From NCBI GenBank assembly GCA_029204225.1, contig CM055095.1, forward strand, positions 50,910,841-50,974,840: a stretch of DNA of 64,000 nt. The letters run 5' to 3'. This stretch comes from Diphasiastrum complanatum (taxonomy: Eukaryota; Streptophyta; Lycopodiopsida; Lycopodiales; Lycopodiaceae). The position numbers were made by a program, and so were the translations under genes. Below the pieces are notes generated by a model. It ran no database searches and was not told the origin of the DNA. It was given only the letters and a program-made list of their open reading frames with translations. How positions within the stretch are numbered: position 1 is the stretch's first letter; every line of letters starts with the position of its first letter. Shown piece after piece: positions 24,128-37,200 of this stretch.

Positions 24128-24737
24128 AAGTCAAAGACCTTAGTTGATGATCCAAATATCTTCATTTTGGTGAAAGCATTGGTGCTAGATTCATTTTGAA
24201 GGAGGGCGACCTTTACTAATAGTTTACTTGTGATGTTGAGGTTTAGATTAGTGTGTAAAGTTCAGATGTACTTCTCACATGTGTGAGAGGCTGCTGGACT
24301 TGTACTTTCACCAAAATTTTGTGTTTTTTCAATATTTGAGCTTCAAAACAAGTTGTGAAGAGTGAAACTAGTGATGTGCTTGTAAAAATCCGTTGTTTCC
24401 ATTATAGATTTGATGTTGAAGGGTGTTAGAAGTTTATTAAACCTCCAAATCATTGAGAGTGAGTTTGAGGCTTATGTTTTTTAGTTCAAGAGTGAAGCTA
24501 AAACCATTCTAAACACCATAGGAAGGCATTGGCACTTCCAAGAGTCAAATCCAAGCTTCTAAATTGAATAGATTGTGAAGAATTCATTTTCCCAAGTCTT
24601 TTTGACTTTAAGATCATTATAGATCTTGCCTCTTGAGTCTTGTGAGATTAAAGAGAGTAGCATTGTAGCTGAATTCTGATAAAGAGAGAAGGGAGAGCCT
24701 TTGAATAGTACATTTGTTGTACTTGTTTTTAGTCAGA

Positions 24738-25265
24738 ATGGGTTCAATTGGAGCCTATCTTCTTGAGGCTAGTGAAAAGCTAAATTCTAATAATTATTCA
24801 ACTTGGAAAGTAAGAATGGAGTCACTATCAGTGCTCCAAGATATGTATGATCTTGTCATAGGAGAGGAAGAAGAACCTCAAGGAGGGCAAGATCTAGTGA
24901 GGTACAAAAGGAGAGCTAGACTAGCATTACATTGCCTAAAAATGAATGTTAGTAATGAACTTATAAAAGAAGTGGCATCTTGTACCTCGGCCAAAGAGGC
25001 ATGGGACTATCTAAAAGGGATTTATGAATCCAAAAATACCTCTAGAGTGCTTATGTTAAGAAATAAAGTTCTTCAAAGCATTAGAGGGAGTGATGAGATT
25101 GCTCAAGAGTATGTCTTGAGAATAAAGTCTCTCAATAAAGAACTTTCCATCATAAGTGAGGGTATTCATGATGATGAACTTGTCCAAATCATTTTGAATG
25201 GTCTTGGAGATGAGTTCTCCAATCTTGTACAAAGCTTTGCTATTCAAGATGCTCTACCTTCTATT
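24738..25265 (+). pseudogene. Copia gag fragment
   Basis: The frame starts at ATG 24738 (MGSIGAYLLEASEKLNSNNY) and encodes about 176 residues of UBN2-type Gag with no stop until the fusion point. It aligns through the intact Gag at 7644 (shared NYSTWKVRMES, ALH-KMNV-NELIKEV, IYESK-TSRVL, ELVQ-ILNGL). It ends after AIQDALPS, before the zinc knuckle, where an inverted RT fragment begins. It is truncated and not functional as it stands. Confidence 0.85.
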
Positions 25266-25690
25266 GACTTAGATCGATACTGTTGCAAAAAAGTAGTGTG
25301 TCGTCCACATACAAAGTGATGATAATAAAAGAATGCTGCACTGTCTTGAAGTAGACATTAGAATTTGAAGTGCTTGGTTTATAGCCATGAGTGATAAGAC
25401 AAGTCTGAAACCATGCTCTAGCAGATTACTTTAAGCCATAAAGTGCTCTATGGAGTTTACATACATGATTCTTTTGCCTTCAATATTGTAACCTTTCGGT
25501 TGCATCATGTAAATATCTCCTTCGATAACTCCATTAAGATATGTAGACTGTACATCCATTTGATGTATCTCTAGATCGGCTGCATCAACAAATGACAATA
25601 GAAGTCCGTTATTTGTAATTGAGCATAGAAAATACCATCCGTCAATTTTTTTCCTTTAAAGAACCTTAAACAATCTATACAAAGCCTTTG
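25266..25690 (-). pseudogene. Copia reverse transcriptase fragment, inverted
   Basis: On the minus strand, decayed RT sequence reads DLEIHQMDVQSTYLNGVIEG, then MMQPKGY, and after frameshifts and a stop LYVDDTLLFCNSIDLS near 25275-25320, containing the YVDD catalytic box. It is oriented opposite to the gag fragment that ends at 25265, so the pair is a rearranged junction rather than one element. Frameshifts and stops make it nonfunctional. Confidence 0.75.
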
Positions 25691-25785
25691 GTAATCAAGA
25701 TTCAAAACTAGTATTAATCTACCACTAGAACAACAAATACAATGTCAAAACTATTATGAAAGAAGAGTGTGTAGACTTCAAAGTC

Positions 25786-26179
<394 letters not shown>

Positions 26180-26404
26180 GGCCCATGTCATTGGGTAGCC
26201 TCAGGATTCTAATTTCTATAAAATGCTAATGCATGTTTTATAGGGCTGTGCACTCTCAATTATCATGGCCACTACTAGTTAGTAGTAACTAGTTGTTACT
26301 AACTAGTGCGCTTGTTAAAATTTACTAAGTACTTAGAGAGGCTATCCTAGACTTACGTCGTTAATTAGCTACCAAGTTTCAACTCACCGGCTATTTATGA
26401 GGTT

Positions 26405-26656
26405 GTGACTCCCTTACTTGGTACTTCTTGAAAGTTGGGAGTTGTAGTCTCTACAATTTGCTAAGTAGGTTCCTTCAAAGCTTCTAGAGTTGAGTTGTTA
26501 CTACTACTTGGTACTCCTTGGCAGTTGGGAGCCTTAGTCTTTGCAATTTGCTAAGTAGGTTCCTCCAAAACTTCCATATTTGACTTCTTACTGAAAAGTT
26601 GGAAGTCCTAGTCTTTGCAATTTGCTAAGTATTTTACTTCAAGGCTTCTAGATTTT
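26405..26656. repeat. diverged 90-bp tandem repeat
   Basis: Nearly three copies of a unit with TTGGTACTYCTTG, AGTTGGGAG and CAATTTGCTAAG are present. CAATTTGCTAAG recurs at 26454, 26544 and 26618. The third copy is shortened. Confidence 0.8.
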
Positions 26657-26939
26657 AAGAATATATTTTACATCATTGTGCAACATAATAGAGTGTGGAC
26701 TTAATTCAATAAACTCAATGTTAAGAGTATGTAGGATCTACTGTATTAATTTTTTGATATACATTTTTAGTAGGTGAGAAACTACATAATAAATTGTCCT
26801 TTTGAGCTTAAATTCAGCCAAATTCATAAACCTATAGATTTTACAAAGAGGTAAAATCACAAGTCGAACAATTGGCTTGTTAGTATTTATTGGTTTTTCA
26901 TGAGTATAAAAGCCCATTGGGTTGGCTCATGAAAGCTTC

Positions 26940-27056
26940 CATTTTCAAAACAAAACCCAACGGGGTTGGCTCACTTGGTTGGCTTGGCATCCAAAGTTTC
27001 TTTGGTCCCAGGTTCGAGCCTCCCCTTGGAAACCAAGAAGCATTTTCAAAACAAAA
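26940..27056 (+). mobile_element. short tRNA-derived retroposon with 16-bp target duplications
   Basis: An 85-bp insert (26956-27040) is flanked by perfect 16-bp direct repeats CATTTTCAAAACAAAA (26940-26955, 27041-27056). It carries a tRNA-like box A (TGGCTCACTTGG, 26967-26978) and box B (GGTTCGAGCC, from 27011) at normal spacing, as in plant tRNA-derived SINEs. It lacks a long body and a clear poly(A) tail, so it may be a truncated SINE or a retrotransposed tRNA fragment. Confidence 0.6.
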
Positions 27057-27364
27057 GTCTATCTCCAACTAAATGTCAATATCAAATGCTATGTAGATGT
27101 GGTGTGTATAAGTCACATACATAAAGTTTTGTATTGGATATGGCCCATTAGAAAGGCCAACAATAAATTACTCGAGTACTAGAGAAATATGAAAATAAAA
27201 TCTCAATTTACATGTGGAAGGTCGTATTCTTGGTTCACACGCAACACTTTCTTTTCTACTGCTTATGAATGAATCCCATGACCAAAGCAAGGGCCCATGC
27301 GTGCACGCACACACTCATATTAGGGTGGTTTCACACTACATTGCCACAAGTCCCAAATTTAAAA

Positions 27365-27690
27365 TGGAGTTCTCCCATTGGTCCAGGAGGAAAAATGGGT
27401 GTCCCCCCCTTTCAGATGTATTGTCACCATGTGGCATGAGACCCTTGCCACTTAGCGGCAACTCAAGCTCATTTTTTGGACTTGGGGACATTGCTTGACA
27501 TGTTAAGTTGCCAAGGGCAACTTAACAAAAATGGACCAATGATATGGCATGAATTCACTGGCCAATCACATTGCGGCCATCCATTTAGCACTTGCGAGTC
27601 AAGTTTAAAAGGGAGGTGGTCATCAACTCACTTGCCAAAGTTAAAATGCGCGGCAAGTGAAAGGTCCAAGCAAAGGGACTTGTCGCTAGT
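27365..27690 (+). repeat. dispersed repeat, second copy
   Basis: This aligns with the reverse complement of about 5090-5415, with shared ordered blocks (CTCCCATTGGTCCA, ACTTGGGGACAT, ATGGACCAA, GCGGCCAT, GGGACTTGTCG). The two copies are about 22 kb apart in opposite orientation. Short frames here are chance. Confidence 0.6.
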
Positions 27691-28149
27691 CTGAAAATGG
27701 CCCTTAATATATATGAGGATTATCTCATACTTTCAAATGCACAATGAGAAGCGATCAACCTCACATGGCATTGTTTGGGAAAGTTGACAAAGTATAAGAA
27801 TGGAATCTACATTATTTCTCAAAAACCGATATCACAAATTGTTTTGACGTTTTGTTATATAAACATATAAAATTCTTTAATTAGTAATAGTTCTTAGAAA
27901 ACTGAAAATCAAAGAAGTTCAAAACAATCCACCTCTCTTTTTGTGATAACTTATAAAAAAGATTTTCCGAACAATTGCACCATAGGATTGGTGCATGTAC
28001 ATAATACACCCGCGTCGTCGACCCTTTTGCTCACACACATTCAATAAAATAAACGAGATTGTATTGTGTCCTATATTTAAAAACATTATAATTGGTAGCC
28101 ACATGGCCAAAAGATCCAAGGCCCAAAAGAACTATCACATGCGAATTAT

Positions 28150-28309
28150 TGATGGGGGCCTTTTCCCCCTGGCATAATAAAATGCTCGCAAACCACAAAG
28201 AACGAACACAAACTATTCGCTCGATTGATCGAGAGAACGAGAGAGAGAGAACGAGCGAGCGAGCGAGCGAGAGATCGATTGATTTTGTGGGGAGGAGCAT
28301 CTGAGCATC
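28150..28309 (+). promoter_or_regulatory. glyoxalase II leader and possible core promoter
   Basis: A G5/C5 inverted repeat (28154-28169) and an AT-rich ATAATAAAA (28174-28182, possible TATA-like) precede a GA/GAGC-rich stretch (about 28230-28275). The latter is typical of a plant 5'UTR. The first ATG after this leader (28310) begins the glyoxalase II frame. The transcription start is not determinable here. Confidence 0.35.
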
Positions 28310-28356
28310 ATGTTGGTGGTTCCTGTTCACTGCCTGGAGGACAATTATGCTTACCT
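28310..28356 (+). CDS. GLX2: glyoxalase II exon 1
   Basis: Encodes [15 protein letters not shown] plus two bases of Leu16. The donor is CT/GTGAGC. It matches the N-terminal beta strand of the cytosolic enzyme (HVPCLEDNYSYL type). Confidence 0.9.
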
Positions 28357-31172
28357 GTGAGCTTCTTTTCAATTGTAGCATCTTTCCGAGCTTTTATTGT
28401 CAATTTCTGATGCCTCACCTTGAGAGCAAGCATCCTTTTATGGAGGTTTTTGGATTAGGAAACACTAGGAAACGTTCTTAGGTTTTTCCAAAGCTTCTTT
28501 GCTCTTTCGCCTGATGGTGCCCGGATTGAAAACATGGTGTATACTTTAATGGAATTGGTTTTCTGTTTTGTTATGGAGATTTTCCAGTTGCTAGCGTGAG
28601 TTGAGACTTCGGTTCACCTTACTTATGCATTCCAGACGTTTCAAATAAAGATCCATTCGATGTTGTACGTTTGAGAACCTTAAGGACTAGATAATGTGCA
28701 TTTACGAGCACATTATACGAAAATGTGCATTTAAAGGCATGCCATGGGAATCATTGCCGAGTCTTCTTGTTAAGATGCGACAACGGCAAGGCGAGAGGAA
28801 GATTTAATTGCCATTATAAGTTTATATGCTGAGAAACGCACTTTATCAAGCTTAGTGTGCGTCGTGAAAATCTTACATAAAAATTACAAAGATTCCATCA
28901 TAGAATGCTCCATATTTTCAGGGCAACACAACTACAACCAATCAGATTGCAAGGAAAGCATCAGGGCAGAATATTACAGTGGATAATGGAGGTTTTCAAT
29001 CTCAACCTCCACAATCCAATCCTGTAAGATTTGAGCGGACACATATTAAGAAGGGCTCCAATTTATGTCTTGATTGGCGACAGGGTCTTCTATTATCAAG
29101 CTTAGTCTACTGAACTTTCATCACCTTCTTTAGCATCCCAAGCTATTCCACCTCGAATTTCGAGTTTGCTTGATTGTAGGAAGTGCCTCATTATGGTTCA
29201 TTTATGGGTAAACTATCTCTTCGGGTAAGACTTCTCCATTTGTAGCTGTGCTTTCTCCACACTGCTGCTAAACATTTCTAAATCACTGGCAAGATTGACT
29301 ACAAATTTTTTCAATCTCTCTACATGCACTATATGCCCAACTGTGAGTGAGCAGGAAGCCTGATTGTCTTGAAGTAGAAGTACCTACGCTTCCCATGATC
29401 TTGTTGCTTAGCTTGAAGATTTGAGTAATTCTTTGGGATACCCAACCATCTTCTTGATTTTGAGCACATGATGCAAAAAACCTTGTAGTCATGTTATAAG
29501 GGGTCATAATTCATGAAAATTGCCACATGGATAACTACCTATAGAAAATATCATTCATAGTCTATGGAATAACTTTTACTTTAGCATGTACTCTAACTTT
29601 TCTTAGTGCTTCATTGTTGAAATTGATGCTAGAAATGTCGGGTTCGTGGTTAGACAAAAGGGGGATATTATTCCTTACAATTGTTTCAATTGTTGTTTTC
29701 ACCATTTGTAAGATGACTTTGTCATTTTAGGATCATTTTACTGCAAAGAACTATGTGGGATGTAATAAGAATCATCCAAAGAACTTTTTTTGATGCAGTG
29801 AATCATTTCATGATAAGGACTACATTGGATGTAGCGAATCATTCTAAGAATTTTGTAGGAAATAATGAACATTTTGAGATAAAAACACTATTGGATGTAG
29901 AGAATTTTTCTAGGAATTGTGTTGGATGCCTCATAAGAACCTGTGTTGGATGCAATGGATCATCTAAGAAACCATGAGCAAGGATACATTAAGAAAGAAT
30001 AGCCTAAGTTCTAACTATCATTAGAACTCTTGTCGGTCTTAGAAAATTGTGACTATGTTTGATGAGTCAATATCATAGGTCATATTTTAAGGTTTAGGTC
30101 TTGACAAGCCGAGTCACTAACTTGAGTTACAAGTCTTTTGAGAAATCTGTCTAAGTTGAATGCCTAAGACATAGCTATCTAAGTAATATGCCATGGTTAT
30201 GGTTAATGGATCGTTCCATTTGAAATTTAGTAAACTCAAGATAGCAGTTACATTAAGCACAAGCCATGCAAGATGTATGAAAAACAAGTGAGAGAAGCAA
30301 CAAGACATGCAAGGCTATGCAAATAGTAGAGTAGTGTTTAGTGATATTCTCTTGGTGCTTTGAGATGTAGGTCTAAATTTTATTTTTAAGGCTGTGGTCT
30401 TCAACGATCATAATTGAATCCGTAAAATTTCAAGAATGTCTAAAAGTTCAATGCATGCAATAGCTATTTTTTTGTGTGGAACCAACGTGTATCACAAGTA
30501 CGATTTATGAGTTTGATAACTTGTCTTCAAAGGTGGTTATGTCATTTCTATCTATAGTTCAATTGGAGTTTGGGAGAATCCCTAAGGTTACTAGTATGAC
30601 TTGCAAGGCGTCGTCCTACTGCTGGTTAGTTGTATCTCAATATTGCTATTGGAGCCAACTTTCTTTGTTGTTGTTGTTGTGTTGTTTTCACCTTTTGTGA
30701 GCATCTTACAATTTTATAGACTTGATTTCGCTTGCACCACATCTTTGATGTAAATTTTTTACATAGTCATTCACTAGTTCCACCTATTGGCGTTTTGCCT
30801 TTCTCCCTGTAGGTGGCTATGTGTATACAGTGGCTATAGGAGATTTCTAGCACACTCACTAAGCTCGAGGGTCATGGATGGTAGATCGATTGACCTTCAT
30901 GTATACATTTTCCAAATTATGTCAAATCACATTTCTCTTCTACATATAACAATGGCATGCAATGGGTTCTAGGGCACATGCAATAGGAGGTTCTATACCA
31001 TCATCATACCTAAGGCAGGTGCACTTGACATATTGAAAGATTCGCCAGCATGGAGGCTATGTTCGACTACAAGCCCCCTCTTTTCGCTCCCCATGCTCCA
31101 ATTCACTTTTATTGTGATGCTGAGATGTAGATGGAGCTAGACGCATTATTGTCATCCAGGGATGTTTTCAAG

Positions 31173-31217
<45 letters not shown>

Positions 31218-34200
31218 TATCTTGTTTTTCTCACGATTTTCGTCCTTTTTTTTTTGACCCTACGACAAGGTCTTTGTAATAAAAAAAGGTTTGACGTGCT
31301 TGTGTTTAGATTTAGAATTTTGATTCCTTTTTTTTTTAAAATTTATTTCATTTATGTCTATATAGATATGTGGGTTATAGCCTCCCAGAGGCAACAACCC
31401 CCCCCCATACTTCTCATGGCACTTCCTGAGGTCAATGTACCTATTTCTTTTTCTTGGGCCTACAATAGGGTCCCATGTAATAGTTCTTTTTTGAATGTGA
31501 TTTTGTTTAGATTTAGAATTTTGATTTTGTTTTTGCCTTGCCAAAGAGGCAGGGTATTGTGATTGTTTTCAAAAATTTGATGTGTCAAAGTATAGTTGAA
31601 GGCTTGAAGCTTAAAAAACTAATTTTCTCTCGATTTAAATCTTCTTTCTATATTACTTCTCTCACTCAAAAACAAACTCTCTCTCTCTCTCTCATGGATG
31701 CTCCTTTGTTCAGTTTCACCCTACTGCATTAACAGAAAAGTGGACAAATACTGACGTACCTCCAAACTTACAAAGGTTTTTTTATATTATATTCTTGCAT
31801 ATGATAAAGCTCCATTCTTAACTAAGAGAGTTTCCCACAAAAATTTGAAATGGTTTGGTTTGTTTAAAACAAATTGGAGGGAAATGGAATTTCCCACTTC
31901 CACTCGCTCCTTCCAGATTACTACCTTACTGGACACTATAAGTGCACGCTCTCTTCAACTGTAGCGCAGGCATCCCAAAGGGAGCCGGGAACCACGACTT
32001 AGCTTCCCAGCCTTCAACTCTTGCCATCCAAACCCACTTGACATACAAGCAGCCAACTTGCCAACAACGATCAGACTTAACCAACTTGAAGTTCCGAAAA
32101 CCAACATTGAGATCCAATCTGGCGCCATGCCAGATCGGGGGTCCCGACGTGGGTGACTTCCCTCCAAGCAAGCCGCCCGACATACATCAAACTTAACCAA
32201 CTCGAAGCTTCGTTACAAACGAGTAACATCCATTCCAAGCAAGCGGTCTGACTTACATCAGACTTAACCAACTGAAAGCTTCGTCACGAGCGCTGGAAGC
32301 CAACCTGGCGCCACGCCAGACTGGACAGCCATAAACAGGTAACATCCACCCAAGCAAGCCATCCAACTCAGCCGACAGGTTAGAGCCCGTTCCCCAAGAG
32401 CTTAACCCATTCACGTTCATGCAAGGAACACTCAGAACCACAAGCCGCGACAGATATGGAAACAACCAGTTCTTGGACCAAATGGTCCCGACAGCATACC
32501 GCTGGCGCCACGGACCGAATGGTCCCGACGGCATACCGCTGGCGTCCCGGGATACGACCCTCAGCTATGTGCCAAGTTAAAAATTTTGAAAGCGGCCTTA
32601 CAACTGGCGCTTTTACCGAACACTGAAACCCATAAGGTAATCAGAGTCAGTTTAAGGAAAATCCCACTTTATTGATAAATTTGAGAAGGTTACATTTCAA
32701 GTGTGTGACCGACCCTAGTCTCCGGGGCGCTAGCATGCCAAGGCGAGAGCCATGACAACATTCCAGCAAGGGAGGCTGAGACTTGGTTGGAGCTCGCCCT
32801 GAGTCGCAACCCGCACTCCCCTATAGTATTGGTGTGATTCGGCACCCCCCCTCATACCAAGCACTCTACCCAAGCTGGTAAAGCACGTTTTTCTCTCTCT
32901 AGGATTTTCTCTTTCTAGAAAGTCATTTTCTCTCTCTAGATTTTATTGATCCCCAGGCTTCCTTTAATCATGCCTAGATCGTGTGAGGTGATTGCACATC
33001 GATCTGAGCTCTCTGGACTTCGCTAGAACCGATCAAAGATTTTCAGCCATAGGAACTTGGCGCCGGCTGGATTCTGGTCACAGTGGCGCCGGGAGCAGCA
33101 GGGGCGCTGCTGGCGCCGGGGACATAGCTGGCGCCGATGGCGCCGGAAGTAAAGCTTGTAAAGGTAGCTTTACAACATCAACCCTTTTGCTCTACAACAC
33201 CGGTGAAGAAGTTTTGCTCCTCTGTCACTCGCTGGAAACGCGCCCTACCTGCCTACGGATCAACAATTTGATAAGTTACGGTATGTATCTTCTTCTCTTT
33301 TACACTTCTCCCGTAATTCTACTCTCCTGCTAAGGATACTCTGATTACCTTCTGCTTCTCGATGCTATTCATCACTCCAAGTTGCAAAGAGGATGTGATA
33401 GGTTAAGAATACATTGAGGTCCAGCGCTGGACAACAATGATACTTGTTGATGATTGAAACCATCCATTCTGCCTCAGTAGGCGGCGATGGATAGTTTCGT
33501 TTATGTGATAATCCTCTGATATTGCAAGTGATAACAATGATATAGTAACCATTTTTCTAAGCAAGAACTTGGTCTATACTACTTAGAAGATAGCGATGGA
33601 GGGCTGCCTCATTTATGCACACTTTTTCTTTAGAAACTCACTTAGCTATGGTGACAATCCTTTGCCTCTATTAGATTTCTTCTAAGTGTATTGAAAAAAT
33701 TCATCTTACTCAAGTTGAAATAAGAAGTTGTTATTTGTAATACATGCACTAATCTAAAAACGTTAAAAATTCAAGCTACAAGCCAATAAGTAGGAAAATT
33801 TGCTTGAAGTATTGTATTTTGATATCATACATCTAGAACAAGCCTTCAACCCGTAGATTGAAGCCAACAATATGGGAATCTTAATGCATGAGGAAGAAAG
33901 AGAGGTTGGGCCAATTACAATAGAAAGAACACTCTTGTGCTAGCTTGATGATGTTGTGCACCAACAAGGTCAATTCTTGTATCACATTCTGTGATTAGGC
34001 TTTGTATGAAGGTTTACTCACCGGTCCAAATTTGCGTAGAGCTCATGCTGACATCGTCATATTTTGCACATTAGACGATTTCTTAAAGTTAGCAACACCT
34101 CGTGTAGGAGGTTTTTCCCAACTGTTGCAAATTGTGAAGTGAGTTTTATGATGTAGGAATCCTATATCATGCCGTTATAATTGCATGCAATTGGAGCGAT

Positions 34201-37200
34201 CTTAGCACATTTGTTGGCACGGCTCCTTTAACTAATATGATGGTGTTCTTCGTTTCTAGCAACTGTGTTGTGGTGGAATCAACAAAGAAGGTAGTGTGAT
34301 TCCATTGGTTTTTGCACAACACACCTTTCAATGGGCTCACTCATTTCCATTATAGCCCATAACCCCAACGACATTCAGAATGAATTCAAGAATAGACCGT
34401 ACAACAAATTTGTTTTAGCATGTCTTAGTATGCACGTAGGTGATGAGGTAGACCCAGAAGATTAACGAGTCAGGCTTTGGCTTTGTGAGGCATAGGCACA
34501 TCATTGAGTAGTGGTATGGGCTGAGGAAAGCCTAGATTATGCTCATGTCATCTTCAGCTCTTGAAAGGATTGTTCATGTTTTAATCACATAATAGATAGT
34601 CTTAGTAGGAGGCTCAAATTTGTGCCCAATAGACATATCTTGCAGTGTAGTAAACTATGTGGACATAGGCCATATCTAGCCTTCTTTCTGTCCGGGAATG
34701 ACCCGTTTCGTGATTGTTTTTGAATACTTGGGCTGATGCGTTTGGTGCTCAGTTGTGTGCGCCTATTTTTGGCGGAAGTGCGCTACACTGCGTGTTTAAA
34801 TTTACAGGACCTAGGTACCCGACTACAGATCACAGACAATGTAGCAATCAATCAATCAATCAAATGCAGCGCGACAATCAGAGATGGAAGAACATAATGT
34901 ATTTTGTATTTGATTGCAGAGTGAGTCGGCAGTGTCTTGCTCGTTGGCGGCCTGACGCTCCTCTTACAAAATTGCTATGTTCTAATTCTGATCTATCGTT
35001 GTAGTATTCTATCCTATACTTATGTCTCAACAGATGAGACTACAAGATAGATTAACTAGCTATTACAAGAGAGGTTTTAGCTAGAACATTGGTTAACTAA
35101 TTCTCTAGTAACGTATCTTTTGGTGGCTGGGCGTGATGGGCCGATAGCCTCATGGCCGATAGTTCGGCCTTGCCCGACAGTGTCTTCTGTTCTTCCCCTT
35201 TGGGTTGGAGGTCCGATTTGTCGGCCTCTTTGGAAATGGCTACTTCGTCGGTCACTTCGAGGACTTCGAGTTCGGGGAACGCCAGGGAATGGTTGCATGA
35301 GTTCACCATTTTCAACACTCCCGCTTGAACGATGCAACCTTTTCTTTTCTTATCCTATTCCCATTGATTTGCTGTGCTTTGTAAACAAAGGTTTGTCCAA
35401 CGGCTTTGTCAGCAGGTTTGCAATCATCTTGTTTGATCTTATGAATTTGACACTCAGCTCTCCTTTCGAGATCAAGTCTCGAATATGATGGTACTTCAGA
35501 GGTATATGTTTGGTCTTCGAATGGAAGACTGGATCCTGGGCTAGATATATGGCCCTCTGAGAATCCATCATCATGGTGCATGGTTCTCTATGTCGTATGC
35601 CAATCGCTTCCAGCATCATCTGCAACCATATCACCTCGTTTACCACCTTTGATGCTGCCACATATTCGACTTCGCAGGAGAATTGAGCTACTAGTGTCTG
35701 CTTCTTGCAGATCCAATTTATCGCTGCTCCGCACGCTATCGAACAACCGCTTGTTACGGACTTGCTGTCATCTTTGCAGCTCGCCCAACTTGCATCACTA
35801 TAGTGTTGCAGCTTGAGTTCTTTTTCGGCTTTGTAGGTCAATCCCTTATTTTGGGTGCCCTTTAGATATTGCAGTATGCGTTTTGCCATCAGCCAATGCG
35901 TCATGCCAAGATTGGAAGAGAATTGACTGAGTGAGTAGACAAAGAATGCCAAGTCGAGTCTGGTACAAATTGTTAGGTACATCAGACTACTGATCAGATT
36001 TTGGTATGGTATTTTTTCCATCTGCTGTCTCTCTTTTGTGCTTGGACAGTCTTGCTTTGACAGTCTGGCACCAGCTATCATTGGTGTGCAGTCGATCATT
36101 CGACACTGCTTTAATACTTTTTCTGCATACTCTGATTGATTTGGGTGCATGAGCCTTCTTGTTCGGTCTCTTTTGATTTGCAGCCCCAGACATTTCGTCG
36201 CTTGTCCTAAATCTGTGATTTCATAACTTGCAGATATCCGACTCTTTTTATCGTTGATTAACATCAAACAATTTTCTATCATTAAAGAGTCATCTACAAA
36301 AATTGTCAGAATCACAAACTTATTTTCTATACATTATAGTCAGGTGCTGTAGGAGTAAATCCTAGGGACTTCAGAAGGTTGTCGAGCTTCTTGTACCAAG
36401 CTCGCGATGCCTGCTTGAGACCATAGATACATCGGTGTAGCCGACAAGCGTACTCTCAATTGTTCGGGTCTTCACTTCAAGCTGCTTCATGAAGATCTCT
36501 TCCTCTAGGTCTCCATGGAGAAAGGCTGTTTTGACGTCGATCTGGTGTACTTCCAAATCGTATTTTGTTGCATAGGCAAGGAGTAGTCGAATACTCGCCA
36601 TTTTGACCATGTCGAAATAATCAACACCATACCTCTGCGTGTAGCTCTTGGCAACTAGTCTGGCTTTGTATCGTCCAACAGTTCCATTTGACCTTAGCTT
36701 TCTTTTGTAGACCCATTTGCAGTCGACAATTTTCTTTCCTTCCGGAAGTGGCTCTAGTGTCCACGCCTGATTCTGCTTCATCGACTCCATCTCCTCCGAC
36801 CTTGCTTGCTTCCAAGATTCTCCCTCTGGACTCTGGATAGCTTCTCGATATGTCGTCGGTTCTTCAGCGTAGCTGCAGTATTCGACACCTGTGTCTTCAC
36901 TCCACTGAAGATTGTCGGTGTATCGTTCAGGCTGTCTCCTTATTCTTGTCAACCTTCTTGGTCCGACTTGTCGCTGCTGGTTTATTTGTTCTTGTGTTTT
37001 TTCATCTGGTTGGTCTTCACCTTCCTGCTCTGGAGTCAGTGGCTCGACATTCTGTGTCGATGTCTGTCCTCGATCTCCTTGAATTGGCAACAGTGTGAAG
37101 ATTTCATGACCTTTAACTTCCTTCATTCCAGGACAGGTCGATTCATCGAACCTCATGTCTCTGCTCAGCACCACCTTCTTTGAGGTTGGGTTGTAGAGTC

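Larger units (their letters stand above)
23835..25265 (+). mobile_element. truncated Ty1/Copia element (5' LTR, leader, gag)
   Basis: A 5' LTR (23835-24114), primer-binding site, about 610 bp of leader and most of gag are present. The element stops abruptly at about 25265, where it meets a Copia RT fragment on the opposite strand. No protease, integrase or 3' LTR follows. Gag is closely related to that of the intact element at 6382-12242. Confidence 0.85.

Noticed and set aside
26956-27040. Functional tRNA gene
   Set aside because: Box A and B are present, but no cloverleaf closes and target duplications flank it, so a retroposon fits better.
28225-28304. Arg/Glu/Ser-rich frame in the glyoxalase II leader
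   Set aside because: Comes from the GAGA/GAGC-rich 5'UTR and is out of frame with the recognised start.
29283-29507. Minus-strand 74-residue frame
   Set aside because: No recognisable motif, isolated inside intron 1; treated as chance.
31926-32534. Overlapping frames on both strands in the GC-rich segment
   Set aside because: Fewer stops because of base composition; frames repeat with the tandem repeats and match no family.
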